Source: CBDIBC01 sp965276635 (GTDB taxonomy: Bacteria > Actinomycetota > Acidimicrobiia > Acidimicrobiales > Palsa-688). From it: a stretch of 64,000 nt of DNA. The stretch spans positions 372,001 through 436,000 of the forward strand of contig CBDIBC010000005.1 in assembly GCA_965276635.1 (NCBI GenBank), written 5' to 3'. Numbering within the stretch: position 1 is the first letter of the stretch; every line of letters begins with the position of its first letter. Shown here one piece after another: positions 16,395 through 25,038 of this stretch. The notes below the pieces were generated by a model, which ran no database searches, was not told the DNA's origin, and saw only the letters and a list, made by a program, of their open reading frames with translations. Made by a program: the position numbers and the translations under genes.

Positions 16395-17575
16395 CGAGCG
16401 CCGAGTACTCCGAGGTACACCTGCTCGCAGCGGGCGGCGAGCGCAGTCGCGTCGAACTGCTCCTCCACCCAGGTCCGGCCGAGCTTGGCGCGGTCGGGCC
16501 ACGAAGCGCGGTCCTCCCAGAGCGTCAGCAGCCGGCCCAAAAGGGCCGGCGGGTCGCCCTCCGGCACCAGCTCGTCCCGCCACTCCGACGGGAGCGCCTC
16601 CGCTGTCCCTCCGGTGTCGGTCGCGACCACGGCCGTGCCGGTGGCCATGGCCTCCTTGAGCACCATCGGGCAGCTCTCCGCCTCCCCGTTCGGCAGGGTG
16701 CGGCTCGGCAGAACCAGCACATGGTGGCCGGCCAGCTCGCTCGCCACCACCTCGTGGCGAACCGCCCCCCGAAAGGTAACCGTGGCGTCGCCTACCCCCG
16801 CGGCGCGCGCCTCGAGGTGAAGACGCTCGGGGCCGTCGCCGAGCACGGTGAGATCCACGTGCGGCCGTGCCGTAGTGCCAGCTAGGCCGTCGAGCAGGAC
16901 GTCCAGGCCCTTTCGATGGGTCAGCCGCCCGACGAAGAGAACGCGAAAGCGGTCGCCGATGCTCGACACAGCCCCGGCGTAGGGAAATCGAGTGAGGTTG
17001 GTCCCGACGGGAATGTGATGGATGGGGCCGGTCCAGCCCAGGCGCCGTACGGCCTCGGCCGTGAAATCGGCCACCGCTATCGCTGCGTCCATCTGCGCGA
17101 ACACATCTCGGTAGACGGCGCCGGGAGGAAGATGCCGGAGCCGGCCGCGGTAGGCGTACGGGAAGGTGGTGACATCGGTGGCGTGGAAGGTGACGACCAG
17201 CGGCAGGCCGAGCGCGCGTGCCACCGGCCACGCGTACACGGCGGACCAGCCGAAGTGAGCGTGGACCAGGGAGGCGTCCAGCCGCGTGACATCGGGCCAC
17301 CGCAGTCCCCGCACACCGGGCGGTGGGCACGGGCGTCCCTTAGCCAGGGTTAGGGCGCGCTCGAGCGGCGACGGCGCCGTGGCCGTCATCACCTGCTGGG
17401 CTGCCACCGCCGGATAGGCCTTGAGGTTGGCGGTGGCGAGGGTGAGCACCTGGGGCTGCCAGCCCCGCCTCGCCAGAGCCACAATGGCGTCGTAGGTGAA
17501 GGTCTCCGACAGCGGAAGCCACTCGTTGGTGACGTGCAGGACCGTCGCAGCCGCCCGTGGCCGGGCCGGTGTCAC
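16391..17575 (-). CDS. GT4-type glycosyltransferase
   Basis: A 394-residue GT-B enzyme with a GTG start at 17575 that overlaps the TGA of the preceding gene (GTGA). The N-terminus VLHVTNEWLPLSETFTYDAI is the colanic-acid/EPS GT4 pattern (P-SETF). The catalytic half has FRVLFVGRLTHRKGLDVLLD, LTVLGDGPERLHLEA and GEAESCPMVLKEAMATGTAV followed by TDTGGTAEAL. It likely adds a sugar to the repeat unit. It is coupled to neighbours on both sides, so the three enzymes are probably made in fixed ratio. Confidence 0.87.
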   Translation of the reverse strand: MTPARPRAAATVLHVTNEWLPLSETFTYDAIVALARRGWQPQVLTLATANLKAYPAVAAQQVMTATAPSPLERALTLAKGRPCPPPGVRGLRWPDVTRLDASLVHAHFGWSAVYAWPVARALGLPLVVTFHATDVTTFPYAYRGRLRHLPPGAVYRDVFAQMDAAIAVADFTAEAVRRLGWTGPIHHIPVGTNLTRFPYAGAVSSIGDRFRVLFVGRLTHRKGLDVLLDGLAGTTARPHVDLTVLGDGPERLHLEARAAGVGDATVTFRGAVRHEVVASELAGHHVLVLPSRTLPNGEAESCPMVLKEAMATGTAVVATDTGGTAEALPSEWRDELVPEGDPPALLGRLLTLWEDRASWPDRAKLGRTWVEEQFDATALAARCEQVYLGVLGAR

Positions 17576-18579
17576 CGGCGCACGCCCGTGTCCGAACTGG
17601 CCGCCCAGCGCGCCGCGACCGCCTCTGCCTCGTCCCGCAACCGAGCGAAGTACCTCACCTCACTGAACTGATCACGTGCCACCTGGCGACCCCGGGCGGC
17701 CATGGTCCCGACGGCCTCGGCGCTATCAGGATCCATCACCCAGCGCAGAGCGGCGCGAAGCGGCTCGGCTTCGGGCGCAACCACGATCCCGGTTACACGG
17801 TTCTCGACGTAGTCCCGCACACCGGGAGCGTCGGTCACAACGACCGGCTTCCCGGCCGCCATAGCGTTGAGGTATGTCTGTTGCCCGGCGCTACGTGATG
17901 CGACACGCAGGGGGACGACCGAGGCCGCGCAGTCGAGCAGCGCCTGCATGTAGTTGTCCTGGCTCAGCCACCCGACCTCCATGTTCGCCGGCAGGTCCGG
18001 GGCATGCCACCGGGTGGCCACCCGGACAGTACAATCGAGGCCAGCGACCGCCGCCGCCAGCAGTTCGTAATCGCGGTAGGAGTCGCCGCCGGCGAAAATG
18101 TACGGCTGCCGACCCACCTCGGCATCCTCGTACTCGCGCAGCGTCCAGCAAAACGGTGTGAACACAACACGATCGGCGGGGACGCCCCAACGTCCCGGGA
18201 AGGCATGAAGCTCCTCGACCGAGAGAACAGCGTATGTCACGTGAGGCCCGTCGATCATCCGCACGGCCAGCCGGGCGACGCCCCGGACGACCCTTTCCCG
18301 CCAGGCGCCCCCCCCGCTCAGGGCGGCGCTCCCCACGTCCCACGTGGCGTCGGATATCAGCACGGCAGGGCGGCGCCATCGGAGCTTGAGTGCGCCGGCA
18401 GCCAGCAGGTCGACGTACCGCTCGCGAAAGCCTATGGTTCCGAGGATGACCAGCACGTCGTGAGAAGACGCGTCGCGCACGACGTCCCAGAAGAAGCGCC
18501 ATCGCAAGCGGGTGCGTCGGACGACAGTAACCGCGCCCGGCCAGGGCCCGTTGACCGTCGTCAGTATGCGTGCGCCCAC
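17572..18579 (-). CDS. GT-B-like glycosyltransferase
   Basis: A 335-residue protein with the C-terminal half of a GT4 enzyme: QPYIFAGGDSYRDYELLAAA, VGWLSQDNYMQALLDCAASV, and RSAGQQTYLNAMAAGKPVVV followed by TDAPGVRDYVENRVTGIVV. The usual E-x7-E is replaced by a Q-Q-T-Y-L-N-A arrangement, as in divergent glycosyltransferases. It is the first gene of the leftward trio and divergent from the hexapeptide acyltransferase gene, with a 76-base shared promoter region. Sugar specificity is unknown. Confidence 0.78.
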   Translation of the reverse strand: MGARILTTVNGPWPGAVTVVRRTRLRWRFFWDVVRDASSHDVLVILGTIGFRERYVDLLAAGALKLRWRRPAVLISDATWDVGSAALSGGGAWRERVVRGVARLAVRMIDGPHVTYAVLSVEELHAFPGRWGVPADRVVFTPFCWTLREYEDAEVGRQPYIFAGGDSYRDYELLAAAVAGLDCTVRVATRWHAPDLPANMEVGWLSQDNYMQALLDCAASVVPLRVASRSAGQQTYLNAMAAGKPVVVTDAPGVRDYVENRVTGIVVAPEAEPLRAALRWVMDPDSAEAVGTMAARGRQVARDQFSEVRYFARLRDEAEAVAARWAASSDTGVRR

Positions 18580-18643
18580 CGGTTCACACTAGGCGCTCAC
18601 GCCGGAGTCGACGACCCGGCCTGGATGTGACCACGATCGCCCG

Positions 18644-18649
18644 TATAGT
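18644..18649 (+). promoter_or_regulatory. Leaderless-type -10 box before hexapeptide acyltransferase
   Basis: TATAGT, then 6 bases, then ATG at 18656. Fits the spacing seen at other genes of the window; the -35 is not evident. Confidence 0.5.
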
Positions 18650-18655
18650 CGGACG

Positions 18656-19249
18656 ATGCTGATGTGGCGGAATTGGCGAGGTTCGATCAGCGAGCGCACG
18701 GCTCAAGCATCGAACGTCGCGCGCCAGATCCGTCGCCTGAGGAAGAACCTCCGAGGCGACGTGGACGTCAACGCGCTACGGGCCTCCGGCATGCGTCTCG
18801 GCACGAACGTGTACCTTGCGCCGGGGGTCGTCATCGACCCGATCGTCGCCTATCTCGTCGACATCGGCGAGGACTGCATCTTCGCGCCGCGCGTGCATGT
18901 CCTCTGCCACGACGCCAGCATGAAGATCGGCTTGGACATGACTCGGATCGCGCCGGTCTCTATTGGTAACGGAGTGTACATCGGAGCCGGGAGCCTGGTG
19001 CTTCCCGGCGTAACGATCGGTGACGGCGCCATCATCGGCGCCGCGAGCGTCGTCACGCGTGATGTCCCTGCAGGCATGGTGGCCGTCGGCAGCCCGGCCA
19101 AGGTTGTCGGGACGGCCGCGGCCTACCTGGAGCGCCAGCGGAGCCGACTCGACGCCGCGCCGCAGTTCACCCGCAGACAGCGGGACGACCCCACCCAGTG
19201 GCCGCACATCCGCGACGCGATTGGCGACGGTGAGGGCTTCATCCCGTAG
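18656..19249 (+). CDS. Hexapeptide-repeat (left-handed beta-helix) acyltransferase
   Basis: A 197-residue protein of the xenobiotic/serine acetyltransferase superfamily. Hexapeptide turns are visible from about residue 48: GTNVYLAPGVVIDP, IGEDCIFAPRVHVLCHDAS with the catalytic-type histidine, then VSIGNGVYIGAGSLVLPGV, TIGDGAIIGAASVVTRDV, and the closing VAVGSPAKVVG. These enzymes transfer acetyl or other acyl groups from acyl-CoA to sugars in the cytoplasm, so it probably decorates a sugar of the polymer. It sits in a rightward pair with the GT2 gene at 19293. Confidence 0.87.
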   Translation: MLMWRNWRGSISERTAQASNVARQIRRLRKNLRGDVDVNALRASGMRLGTNVYLAPGVVIDPIVAYLVDIGEDCIFAPRVHVLCHDASMKIGLDMTRIAPVSIGNGVYIGAGSLVLPGVTIGDGAIIGAASVVTRDVPAGMVAVGSPAKVVGTAAAYLERQRSRLDAAPQFTRRQRDDPTQWPHIRDAIGDGEGFIP

Positions 19250-19292
19250 GACCTGCCGGTCCGCGGTTCAGGTCTATGCGAACATTGCTCCG

Positions 19293-20219
19293 ATGCCCGC
19301 TAGCCAGCCGATCGCACCCGAGCAGGACGTGACAGTCGTCATGCCGGCCAAGAACCGGTCACGACTGATCCGCCGCGCTCTCGGGTCCGTCGCGTCACAG
19401 ACCAGACCTCCGTATGAGCTGATCGTCGTCGACGACGGCTCGACCGACGATACGGCAGAGGTTGCTCGCTCTCTCGGGGCGACCGTCATCGTAAAGGCGA
19501 CATCAGAAGGGAGCGGGTCGGCACGCAACACCGGGATCGAGGCTGCGTCGACGCCGTGGATTGCCTTCCTGGACTCCGATGACGAGTGGCTGCCGTCGCA
19601 CCTGGAGACCGTGACCGGGGCCATCACCGATCAGGTGATGATGTCTGCTTGCGCCACCGACACGGGCGACCGGTGGCGCGGCACCCCAACCGGCCGGCCG
19701 GTTCCGCTGACCAGTGCCCGCTGCTTCGTCCCCGACACACTCGTGGTGACCAGCACTGTCCTTGCCAGCCGGGAGGCGTTGATCGCTGCCGGACTCTTCC
19801 GGACGCTGCCGCGGGCACAGGACCTCGACATGTGGGCCCGCCTTCTCGAGCATGGAACGGGCACAACACTTCCCATCGCCACTGCGCTGTACCACGAGCA
19901 CGGCGAGCAGGCCAGCGTCGACGAGGACCTCATGCGTCGATGTGTCAACCAGATCTTGGCTGACTATTCCGGGCGTCCCTGGATGACGAGCCGGGTTGTG
20001 GAAGGAACATTGGGGCGGATCGCTTGGGACCAGATGCGGGCGGCCGAACGCGAAAAGCGGTACGCCGACGCCCTCCGTCACGCCACTTGGCTGGCCACCC
20101 ATCCGGCTGGCGCCCGGTGCGTGCTCGAGCTGCTGTCGCTCCGAAACCAGGGGCGCCGACTGACGCGGGGCCGCAAAGACCGGAGGCATCGTCTGACCAG
20201 GAATTCGCCGCCCAGCTGA
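19293..20219 (+). CDS. GT2 family glycosyltransferase
   Basis: A 308-residue GT-A enzyme from the ATG at 19293 (MPASQPIAPEQDVTVVMPAK). GT2 hallmarks are VTVVMPAKNRSRLIRRALGS, LIVVDDGSTDDTAEVARSLG, GSARNTGIEAASTPWIAFLD and SDDEWLP, followed by a late AQDLDMWARLLEHG acceptor segment. The frame is open from 19020, but that part overlaps the acyltransferase gene out of frame. It begins 43 bases after that gene ends and is likely co-transcribed with it. Confidence 0.85.
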   Translation: MPASQPIAPEQDVTVVMPAKNRSRLIRRALGSVASQTRPPYELIVVDDGSTDDTAEVARSLGATVIVKATSEGSGSARNTGIEAASTPWIAFLDSDDEWLPSHLETVTGAITDQVMMSACATDTGDRWRGTPTGRPVPLTSARCFVPDTLVVTSTVLASREALIAAGLFRTLPRAQDLDMWARLLEHGTGTTLPIATALYHEHGEQASVDEDLMRRCVNQILADYSGRPWMTSRVVEGTLGRIAWDQMRAAEREKRYADALRHATWLATHPAGARCVLELLSLRNQGRRLTRGRKDRRHRLTRNSPPS

Positions 20220-20300
20220 CCCCAACGGCACTGCCGTAACCGCTGGAACAGGACCGAATGGGTGCGACCATGGCCGAGGCCACATGGCGTGACTCTGCGA

Positions 20301-21353
20301 CTATCCCCGGTCATTGCCCGCTGTGTAGCCGTAGTATTCGTCGAATCGGTCTAATCCCTTGTCAGCACCGGCAGCATCCAGATGTAGGTATGGGGCGCCA
20401 AGAGCACGAGTCAGCCGACAACGAAAATCGGCGTATCGCCCGGAAGACTCTGCCGTCGGCTCCGGATATAGGACGAGACTGTCGGGGTTACCGAGCCCGC
20501 GAGCCAGGGACGCCAGTGGAGGCACCAGGGTCGCAGATTCGCTGCTGCCGAAGAGCTCCACCAGCAGCGCAATGAGCAGGAGCCGGAAACTCTGATCTTC
20601 GTAACCAGGACCGTGTCGCTGGAAATGCCGGTACGTCGTGATCACATAGTTGAAGTGCACGAAGTCGGATCGCTCGTGGACATCGACCCGTTCCCCTAGG
20701 GTCTGCGTTTGGGCCCACAGGGTGGTGTCGAAGGTGTGGGTCTCACCGAAGAGCTCGGCGTCGTGCCCCATGTGCTGCCACGGGGCGAACTTGCGCAACC
20801 ACGCCGCCGACGCAGTCATCTCCCAGGTGGCAGCAAGCCGGAGCCCGTGTTCGGCAAACCACGGGTCCCAGACGGGACTGACACCCAGACAATCGAGATT
20901 CCGTCCGCGACATTCGACGTACTGGCTCTCCAAGAAGTGGTCGTGAAGGAGGAACAAATCGGCGTCGTGCAGGACGATGTGCGGAGTTTGGCTCGCTCGC
21001 ACCCCTGCGATGAGCTGGAGACCGTGGTTGCGCGATCCGTTCCGCAGGTGAGGCAGCACCCACCGCTCTGGCGGCGGCAGCAGTTCGATGCCCAAGGGGC
21101 CCGGCCAGCTGGCGAAGGCGTCCGCCACGATCCGACGCACGGCCCCAGTCGGCCTGTCCGGCAGGACGATGGTTCGTGCCCGGTTCTTCGAGTCTTGGGC
21201 GGCACAGACGCGCAGGGCCATCTCCAGAAAGACGGGGATGTCGCCTGGAACCGGGAGGAGAAGTGTGTACCCGGACTCGGCGACCTCGGCAGGAGTCGCC
21301 CACTTGCCCAGCCGACGCTTCCAGTACGCGGCGCCGGTGAACGCTGACAGCAC
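20301..21353 (-). CDS. Putative GT-A-like glycosyltransferase
   Basis: A 350-residue protein. HIVLHDADLFLLHDHFLESQ near residue 125 resembles the DXD metal site of GT-A enzymes, preceded by SRNHGLQLIAGVRASQTP, where N-x-G/A acceptor loops usually lie. A WFAEHGLRLAATWEMTASAA segment and FGETHTFDTTLWAQTQ follow. I do not recognise the exact family. It stands alone on the minus strand, between the GT2 gene (81-base gap) and the divergent four-cysteine protein (105-base gap). A role in the polysaccharide locus is inferred from context. Confidence 0.6.
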   Translation of the reverse strand: MLSAFTGAAYWKRRLGKWATPAEVAESGYTLLLPVPGDIPVFLEMALRVCAAQDSKNRARTIVLPDRPTGAVRRIVADAFASWPGPLGIELLPPPERWVLPHLRNGSRNHGLQLIAGVRASQTPHIVLHDADLFLLHDHFLESQYVECRGRNLDCLGVSPVWDPWFAEHGLRLAATWEMTASAAWLRKFAPWQHMGHDAELFGETHTFDTTLWAQTQTLGERVDVHERSDFVHFNYVITTYRHFQRHGPGYEDQSFRLLLIALLVELFGSSESATLVPPLASLARGLGNPDSLVLYPEPTAESSGRYADFRCRLTRALGAPYLHLDAAGADKGLDRFDEYYGYTAGNDRG

Positions 21354-21458
21354 CGCAGGAGCCTATCCGCTGCTCGGCCGAGGTCCGATCAGTGCTGGAG
21401 CCCGATAACGTCGCCGAAGGCGTACCAGACCTTCGAGTCCCGAGATCGCTAGGAGCTC

Positions 21459-22451
21459 GTGTTGTCGATGCCTCGGACCCCGTGGCTGAAACTGGCTGTG
21501 GTTGCGGTAGCGGCGGTGATAGTGGCGGCCGTCGCCGTCGACGCCTTGCGGACCGCCCCTCCCAGGCATGCACCGCGCGCTGCCGCCCGAGTCCCTGTCC
21601 CTGTCCCAGCCCTTCCAGCAAGTCTGTTCCGGCGGTCGGTGATCAACCAACCCGTCGCCCAGGACAGCGCGCAGCTCGTGTCCAGCCTGGTAGAGCAGAT
21701 CAAGACCCACTACGGCTCGGTGACGGTCAACGGCCTCCCCACGGTAACGGCCGGTCCCAACCAAGCGCGTGTCAACTTGGCGGTCACGGCCGGCTGCAAC
21801 GACTTCCGTCGAGGGACGGGCGCCGTGCCGATCCCACCGACCGCGTACAGCAACGGCTCGAGCGACGATCCCATCGTTATCTGGCAGCCGAGCACCCACA
21901 CCGAGTGGGAGCTGTGGAAGGCCATCGAGACGAACGGCACATGGACCGCCTGTTGGGGGGGCAAGCTCGACGCGGCCACCTCGAACGGCGTGTTCCCCTT
22001 TCCCTATGGTCTCTCGGCCACTGGGATCAGCTACCTGGCGACGACGATCAGCGACCGGGACGTGGCCGCTGGATCGATCGATCACGCGCTTGCCTTCGAG
22101 CTGCCGCGCTGCGATCACCACATCCAGCCGTCAAACCGCGGCGACTGTGGATCGGACCCTGGGCAACCGCCGGAGGGCGCGTGGTTCCGTATGGCGCCGA
22201 GCACCCGGATGCCGTCTGGACTGACGCCCTTCGCTCAGATGGTGTTCCGTGCGCTGAAAACCTACGGAGCGGTGGTCACCGATCAGGCCGGCGCAGTCGC
22301 TGTCCAGGGCGAGAGTCCGAACGACTGGTCGGCCGAAGGACACATGGGAGTCAGTCCCATTCTCTCCTCGTGGGTGGGTAAGCCCCGTTATGCCACCCTC
22401 TCGGGCATCCCGTGGCAAGACCTGCAGGTCGTGTCACCACCGACTTCCTAG
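21459..22451 (+). CDS. Secreted/anchored four-cysteine protein, paralogue of the left-end protein
   Basis: A 330-residue protein with an N-terminal hydrophobic segment (LKLAVVAVAAVIVAAVAV, about residues 10-27) serving as signal peptide or membrane anchor, a Pro/Ala linker, then a domain of about 270 residues. That domain matches the C-terminal half of the protein ending at 1262 over its whole length, including the four cysteines (GCNDF, ACWGGK, RCDHH, GDCGS). It lacks the N-terminal repeats. The start is uncertain: AGGAG at 21451-21455 is 3 bases from the GTG at 21459 and 6 bases from a TTG at 21462. Function unknown; probably extracellular. Confidence 0.75.
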   Translation: MLSMPRTPWLKLAVVAVAAVIVAAVAVDALRTAPPRHAPRAAARVPVPVPALPASLFRRSVINQPVAQDSAQLVSSLVEQIKTHYGSVTVNGLPTVTAGPNQARVNLAVTAGCNDFRRGTGAVPIPPTAYSNGSSDDPIVIWQPSTHTEWELWKAIETNGTWTACWGGKLDAATSNGVFPFPYGLSATGISYLATTISDRDVAAGSIDHALAFELPRCDHHIQPSNRGDCGSDPGQPPEGAWFRMAPSTRMPSGLTPFAQMVFRALKTYGAVVTDQAGAVAVQGESPNDWSAEGHMGVSPILSSWVGKPRYATLSGIPWQDLQVVSPPTS

Positions 22452-22472
22452 CGGGGCCGTCGATGGGCACAG

Positions 22473-23957
22473 TCAAACGGTCACGTCCTGCGCCATCAGT
22501 GACAGCCGGTCCAGGTCGTCAATGGCGTCGCTCATGTCCAGCCTGGGGATACTCAGGTAGTCAACGCTCATGACACCCGCCATCATCCAGAGAACCAGGT
22601 TCGGGAACGCGTAGCTGAGTGGACCGAAGTTGGCGACGACCAGAAAGGCGACGAAGATCGCCAGAAGGGCGGGTCGCCATGGTTCGAGATCAGGCGGCCC
22701 GCGCCGCCAGATCGCCCCGCCGACGGCGCCGAACAATGCCAGGGTCCAGAGGATCGATCCAGGAAGACCCAGCTCGACGGCGTGTGACAGGAAGACGTTG
22801 TGCACTTCGAGCCCCGCGCCGGTCTGTGGATATGTCCCGGCCTGACGGAGGTAAGTCGGTCCTTTCGTCTCGAAGGTCTGCCATCCGAGGCCGAATGCCG
22901 GATATCGAACCGCGGCCTCAAGCGCAGCCCTATCGGTGTTGAGCCGATCCCATACCGACGATGATGTCTCGGCTCGAGTTGTGACCTTGCTGTGCAGTCC
23001 AGGGACGACGGCAAGTGCCAGCAGTACCGACAAGACGGCAGCGACCACGAGGTGCGGCACATACTTCCGCGTGCGCTCAGCAGCCAGCAACCCTACGATC
23101 GCACCGAGGGCAGCGCCGATCCAGACTGCTCGGGTGAGCGTGAACAACACTCCCAGCCCACACATCACGACGACGGCAGCGCACGCCACTCGTGCCGCAA
23201 AGCGGTGCCAGGTAGCGATCCCGACGGCTGCAGCGGCACCACCCATGATCAGCGCGATGCCGTTGCCGGCGCCATCGAGCAGCGGGCCTCGCGCCCGGCC
23301 ATAAGAGATTCCCACTGCCGGATTTGCAATGTACCGTGGGAAGACCAGATGGGTCAGCCCTATCCCCTCCATAACCGCAGTGAACCCAAGGTAGGCGCCG
23401 ACCGCCACTAGCACGCCGAGCACGATGCGCCGTTTGGCAGGCGTGCCGAACAGGAGCGGCGCCAAGACGAAGGCCAGGAAGGGGATGAGACCCAAGCGGT
23501 CGAGGAGAGCGTAGAAACCGTTGTGCGAACCGATGGTGGTCGCCCAGATCGATGAGCACGTAGCCCATGCCGCTGTGCCCAGTATGAGCAGGTGCACCGG
23601 GCGCAGGACCAGCGAGCGATCGGCGAGGAGCCGCCGGCCCCCGAAGACCATGGACAGTAGACCGACCAGGAGCAGGGCCCGATCCAGTGGCAATGAGACA
23701 CCCATGGTCTTCCAGTTGCCTGAGAAGATCTCCGCGCCGGTGCCGACCGCGATGAAACTGGTCGGCGATAGCCGCCCGGCAACGAGCACACCAGCGATTC
23801 CGACGAGAACGATCGCTGCGATCAGGACCAGATGCGACCCGGTGGGGTGCTGGAAGAGGTTGGTGAAGCCGCGCAGGCGGTGCATTCGTCGCTTAGCGCT
23901 GAGAGCGGGGCCGCCGGCGACCGCGTCGGATGTCGACGAGAGAAGCGGCGGCGACAC
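22473..23957 (-). CDS. O-antigen ligase/polymerase (Wzy/WaaL-like) membrane protein
   Basis: A protein of up to 494 residues with about eleven hydrophobic helices. The Wzy_C-type region includes VLFTLTRAVWIGAALGAIVG near residue 260 and a long extracytoplasmic loop (about residues 300-385) with ALEAAVRYPAFGLGW and GLEVHNVFLSHAVELGLPGS, where ligases and polymerases keep their conserved R and H residues. It should polymerise flipped repeat units or transfer them to an acceptor outside the membrane. A GTG at 23957 overlaps the Wzz gene by 65 bases; an ATG at 23885 is an equally possible start. Confidence 0.85.
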   Translation of the reverse strand: MSPPLLSSTSDAVAGGPALSAKRRMHRLRGFTNLFQHPTGSHLVLIAAIVLVGIAGVLVAGRLSPTSFIAVGTGAEIFSGNWKTMGVSLPLDRALLLVGLLSMVFGGRRLLADRSLVLRPVHLLILGTAAWATCSSIWATTIGSHNGFYALLDRLGLIPFLAFVLAPLLFGTPAKRRIVLGVLVAVGAYLGFTAVMEGIGLTHLVFPRYIANPAVGISYGRARGPLLDGAGNGIALIMGGAAAAVGIATWHRFAARVACAAVVVMCGLGVLFTLTRAVWIGAALGAIVGLLAAERTRKYVPHLVVAAVLSVLLALAVVPGLHSKVTTRAETSSSVWDRLNTDRAALEAAVRYPAFGLGWQTFETKGPTYLRQAGTYPQTGAGLEVHNVFLSHAVELGLPGSILWTLALFGAVGGAIWRRGPPDLEPWRPALLAIFVAFLVVANFGPLSYAFPNLVLWMMAGVMSVDYLSIPRLDMSDAIDDLDRLSLMAQDVTV

Positions 23958-24885
23958 CGACCACGAACCCGCCCACGATCCCGGCGATCACGCCGATCTC
24001 CAGGTTCGATCGCCGGTTACTACCGATCAGCGCAGTGGTGCCGAGCGGGCTTACGACATCGTTGATGTCTTGGTTCGGGTTGTACGCTGCCGCGTATTGG
24101 GCCTGAAGCGCGGATGTCTTGACCTTGTCGGTATCGACACGGGCCAATGCAGCAGCAAGCTGCGGCATCAAGCCTTGGAGCTGCTGCTGTACCACCGGCA
24201 GCTGTGCCTGCGCGGCAGCGACAGACTTGGCAGGACCGGCCGTGGTCTGACCCGTCAGTGCCGTTATCTGGTTCTGCAGGGTGGTCTGCTGCTGCTGCAG
24301 CGTGGCAACTGTCAGCTGGTCCTGTTCCTGAATCTGGGCTTCTGACTGGTACTGCGCCAAAAGCGCATTGTTGGCCGCGGCCGTCTGCTGGTTGACGCTG
24401 TTGACTGCGTCTACCAGGGCTTGGGAGCCGGCCACGGACAAGGCGCTGGCTTCCGCTTGCGTGGCCCCAGTTGCCTCGATGAGGATGACCGCCGATCCCG
24501 ATACCGGGGATGCGGTCACCGACCCTGCCGCCGGATGGCCGAGACGCTTGACGATGTCCTGATTCACAGTTGAGGTGCCCACCAGCCGGCTGTAGTTCGC
24601 GGCGATCTGGCTCTCTGCGGACGGAAGTCCGGCGACCGCGGCCTGGTTCGTCAAGTCGACCGTCTTGCCGACCACGAGGCGACTCTGCGCCTTATAGACC
24701 GGGCTCTTGACGACCGCTGCGGCCGCGCCGAGAACGAGCCCGACGAGCGTCAAGGTCAGAACCACGATGACATGATTCGCTGTCGAACGGCCAGGCGATA
24801 TGTAGGCAGCGTTCCGACGAGCCGTGTGTTCCCCATCGTGGCGGATCGGCAGCGACGGGACCGCTGCTCCCTCAGATGCAACCAT
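23893..24885 (-). CDS. Wzz/CapA-like polysaccharide chain-length protein
   Basis: A 330-residue membrane protein with the Wzz layout: TM1 at about residues 39-59 (VIVVLTLTLVGLVLGAAAAV), an outside domain starting SPVYKAQSRLVVG, a Gln-rich coiled-coil stretch (about residues 165-255), and TM2 at about residues 295-315 (IGVIAGIVGGFVVGVAAASL). It ends in a basic cytoplasmic tail without the tyrosine-kinase domain of Wzc. It should set polymer length with the Wzy-like protein downstream. A GGGAGGAG ribosome site lies 12 bases before the ATG. A 153-base gap separates it from the initiating transferase gene; I see no gene in that gap. Confidence 0.85.
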   Translation of the reverse strand: MVASEGAAVPSLPIRHDGEHTARRNAAYISPGRSTANHVIVVLTLTLVGLVLGAAAAVVKSPVYKAQSRLVVGKTVDLTNQAAVAGLPSAESQIAANYSRLVGTSTVNQDIVKRLGHPAAGSVTASPVSGSAVILIEATGATQAEASALSVAGSQALVDAVNSVNQQTAAANNALLAQYQSEAQIQEQDQLTVATLQQQQTTLQNQITALTGQTTAGPAKSVAAAQAQLPVVQQQLQGLMPQLAAALARVDTDKVKTSALQAQYAAAYNPNQDINDVVSPLGTTALIGSNRRSNLEIGVIAGIVGGFVVGVAAASLVDIRRGRRRPRSQR

Positions 24886-25038
24886 TCAGGTGTTTGCTCC
24901 TCCCGCTGCCTGCGATAGGGACGATTGAGCGCAAGCACAGCACCAGGCAGGTCTGGGCCTTGCCATGGCGCAAGAACCGAAAACGCTAGCTGATGGGACC
25001 GTCACTTCCAACGCGGAAACGATATTGCTGCGGGCCAA

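Noticed and set aside
15549..16820. Open frame of 423 codons on the plus strand
   Set aside because: Antisense to two glycosyltransferase genes; composition is Arg/Asp/Gly-rich without any motif.
16395..17330. N-terminal extension of the GT4 gene at 15192-16394
   Set aside because: The extension lies out of frame over another glycosyltransferase gene; the ATG at 16394 with its ATGA overlap gives a full-length enzyme.
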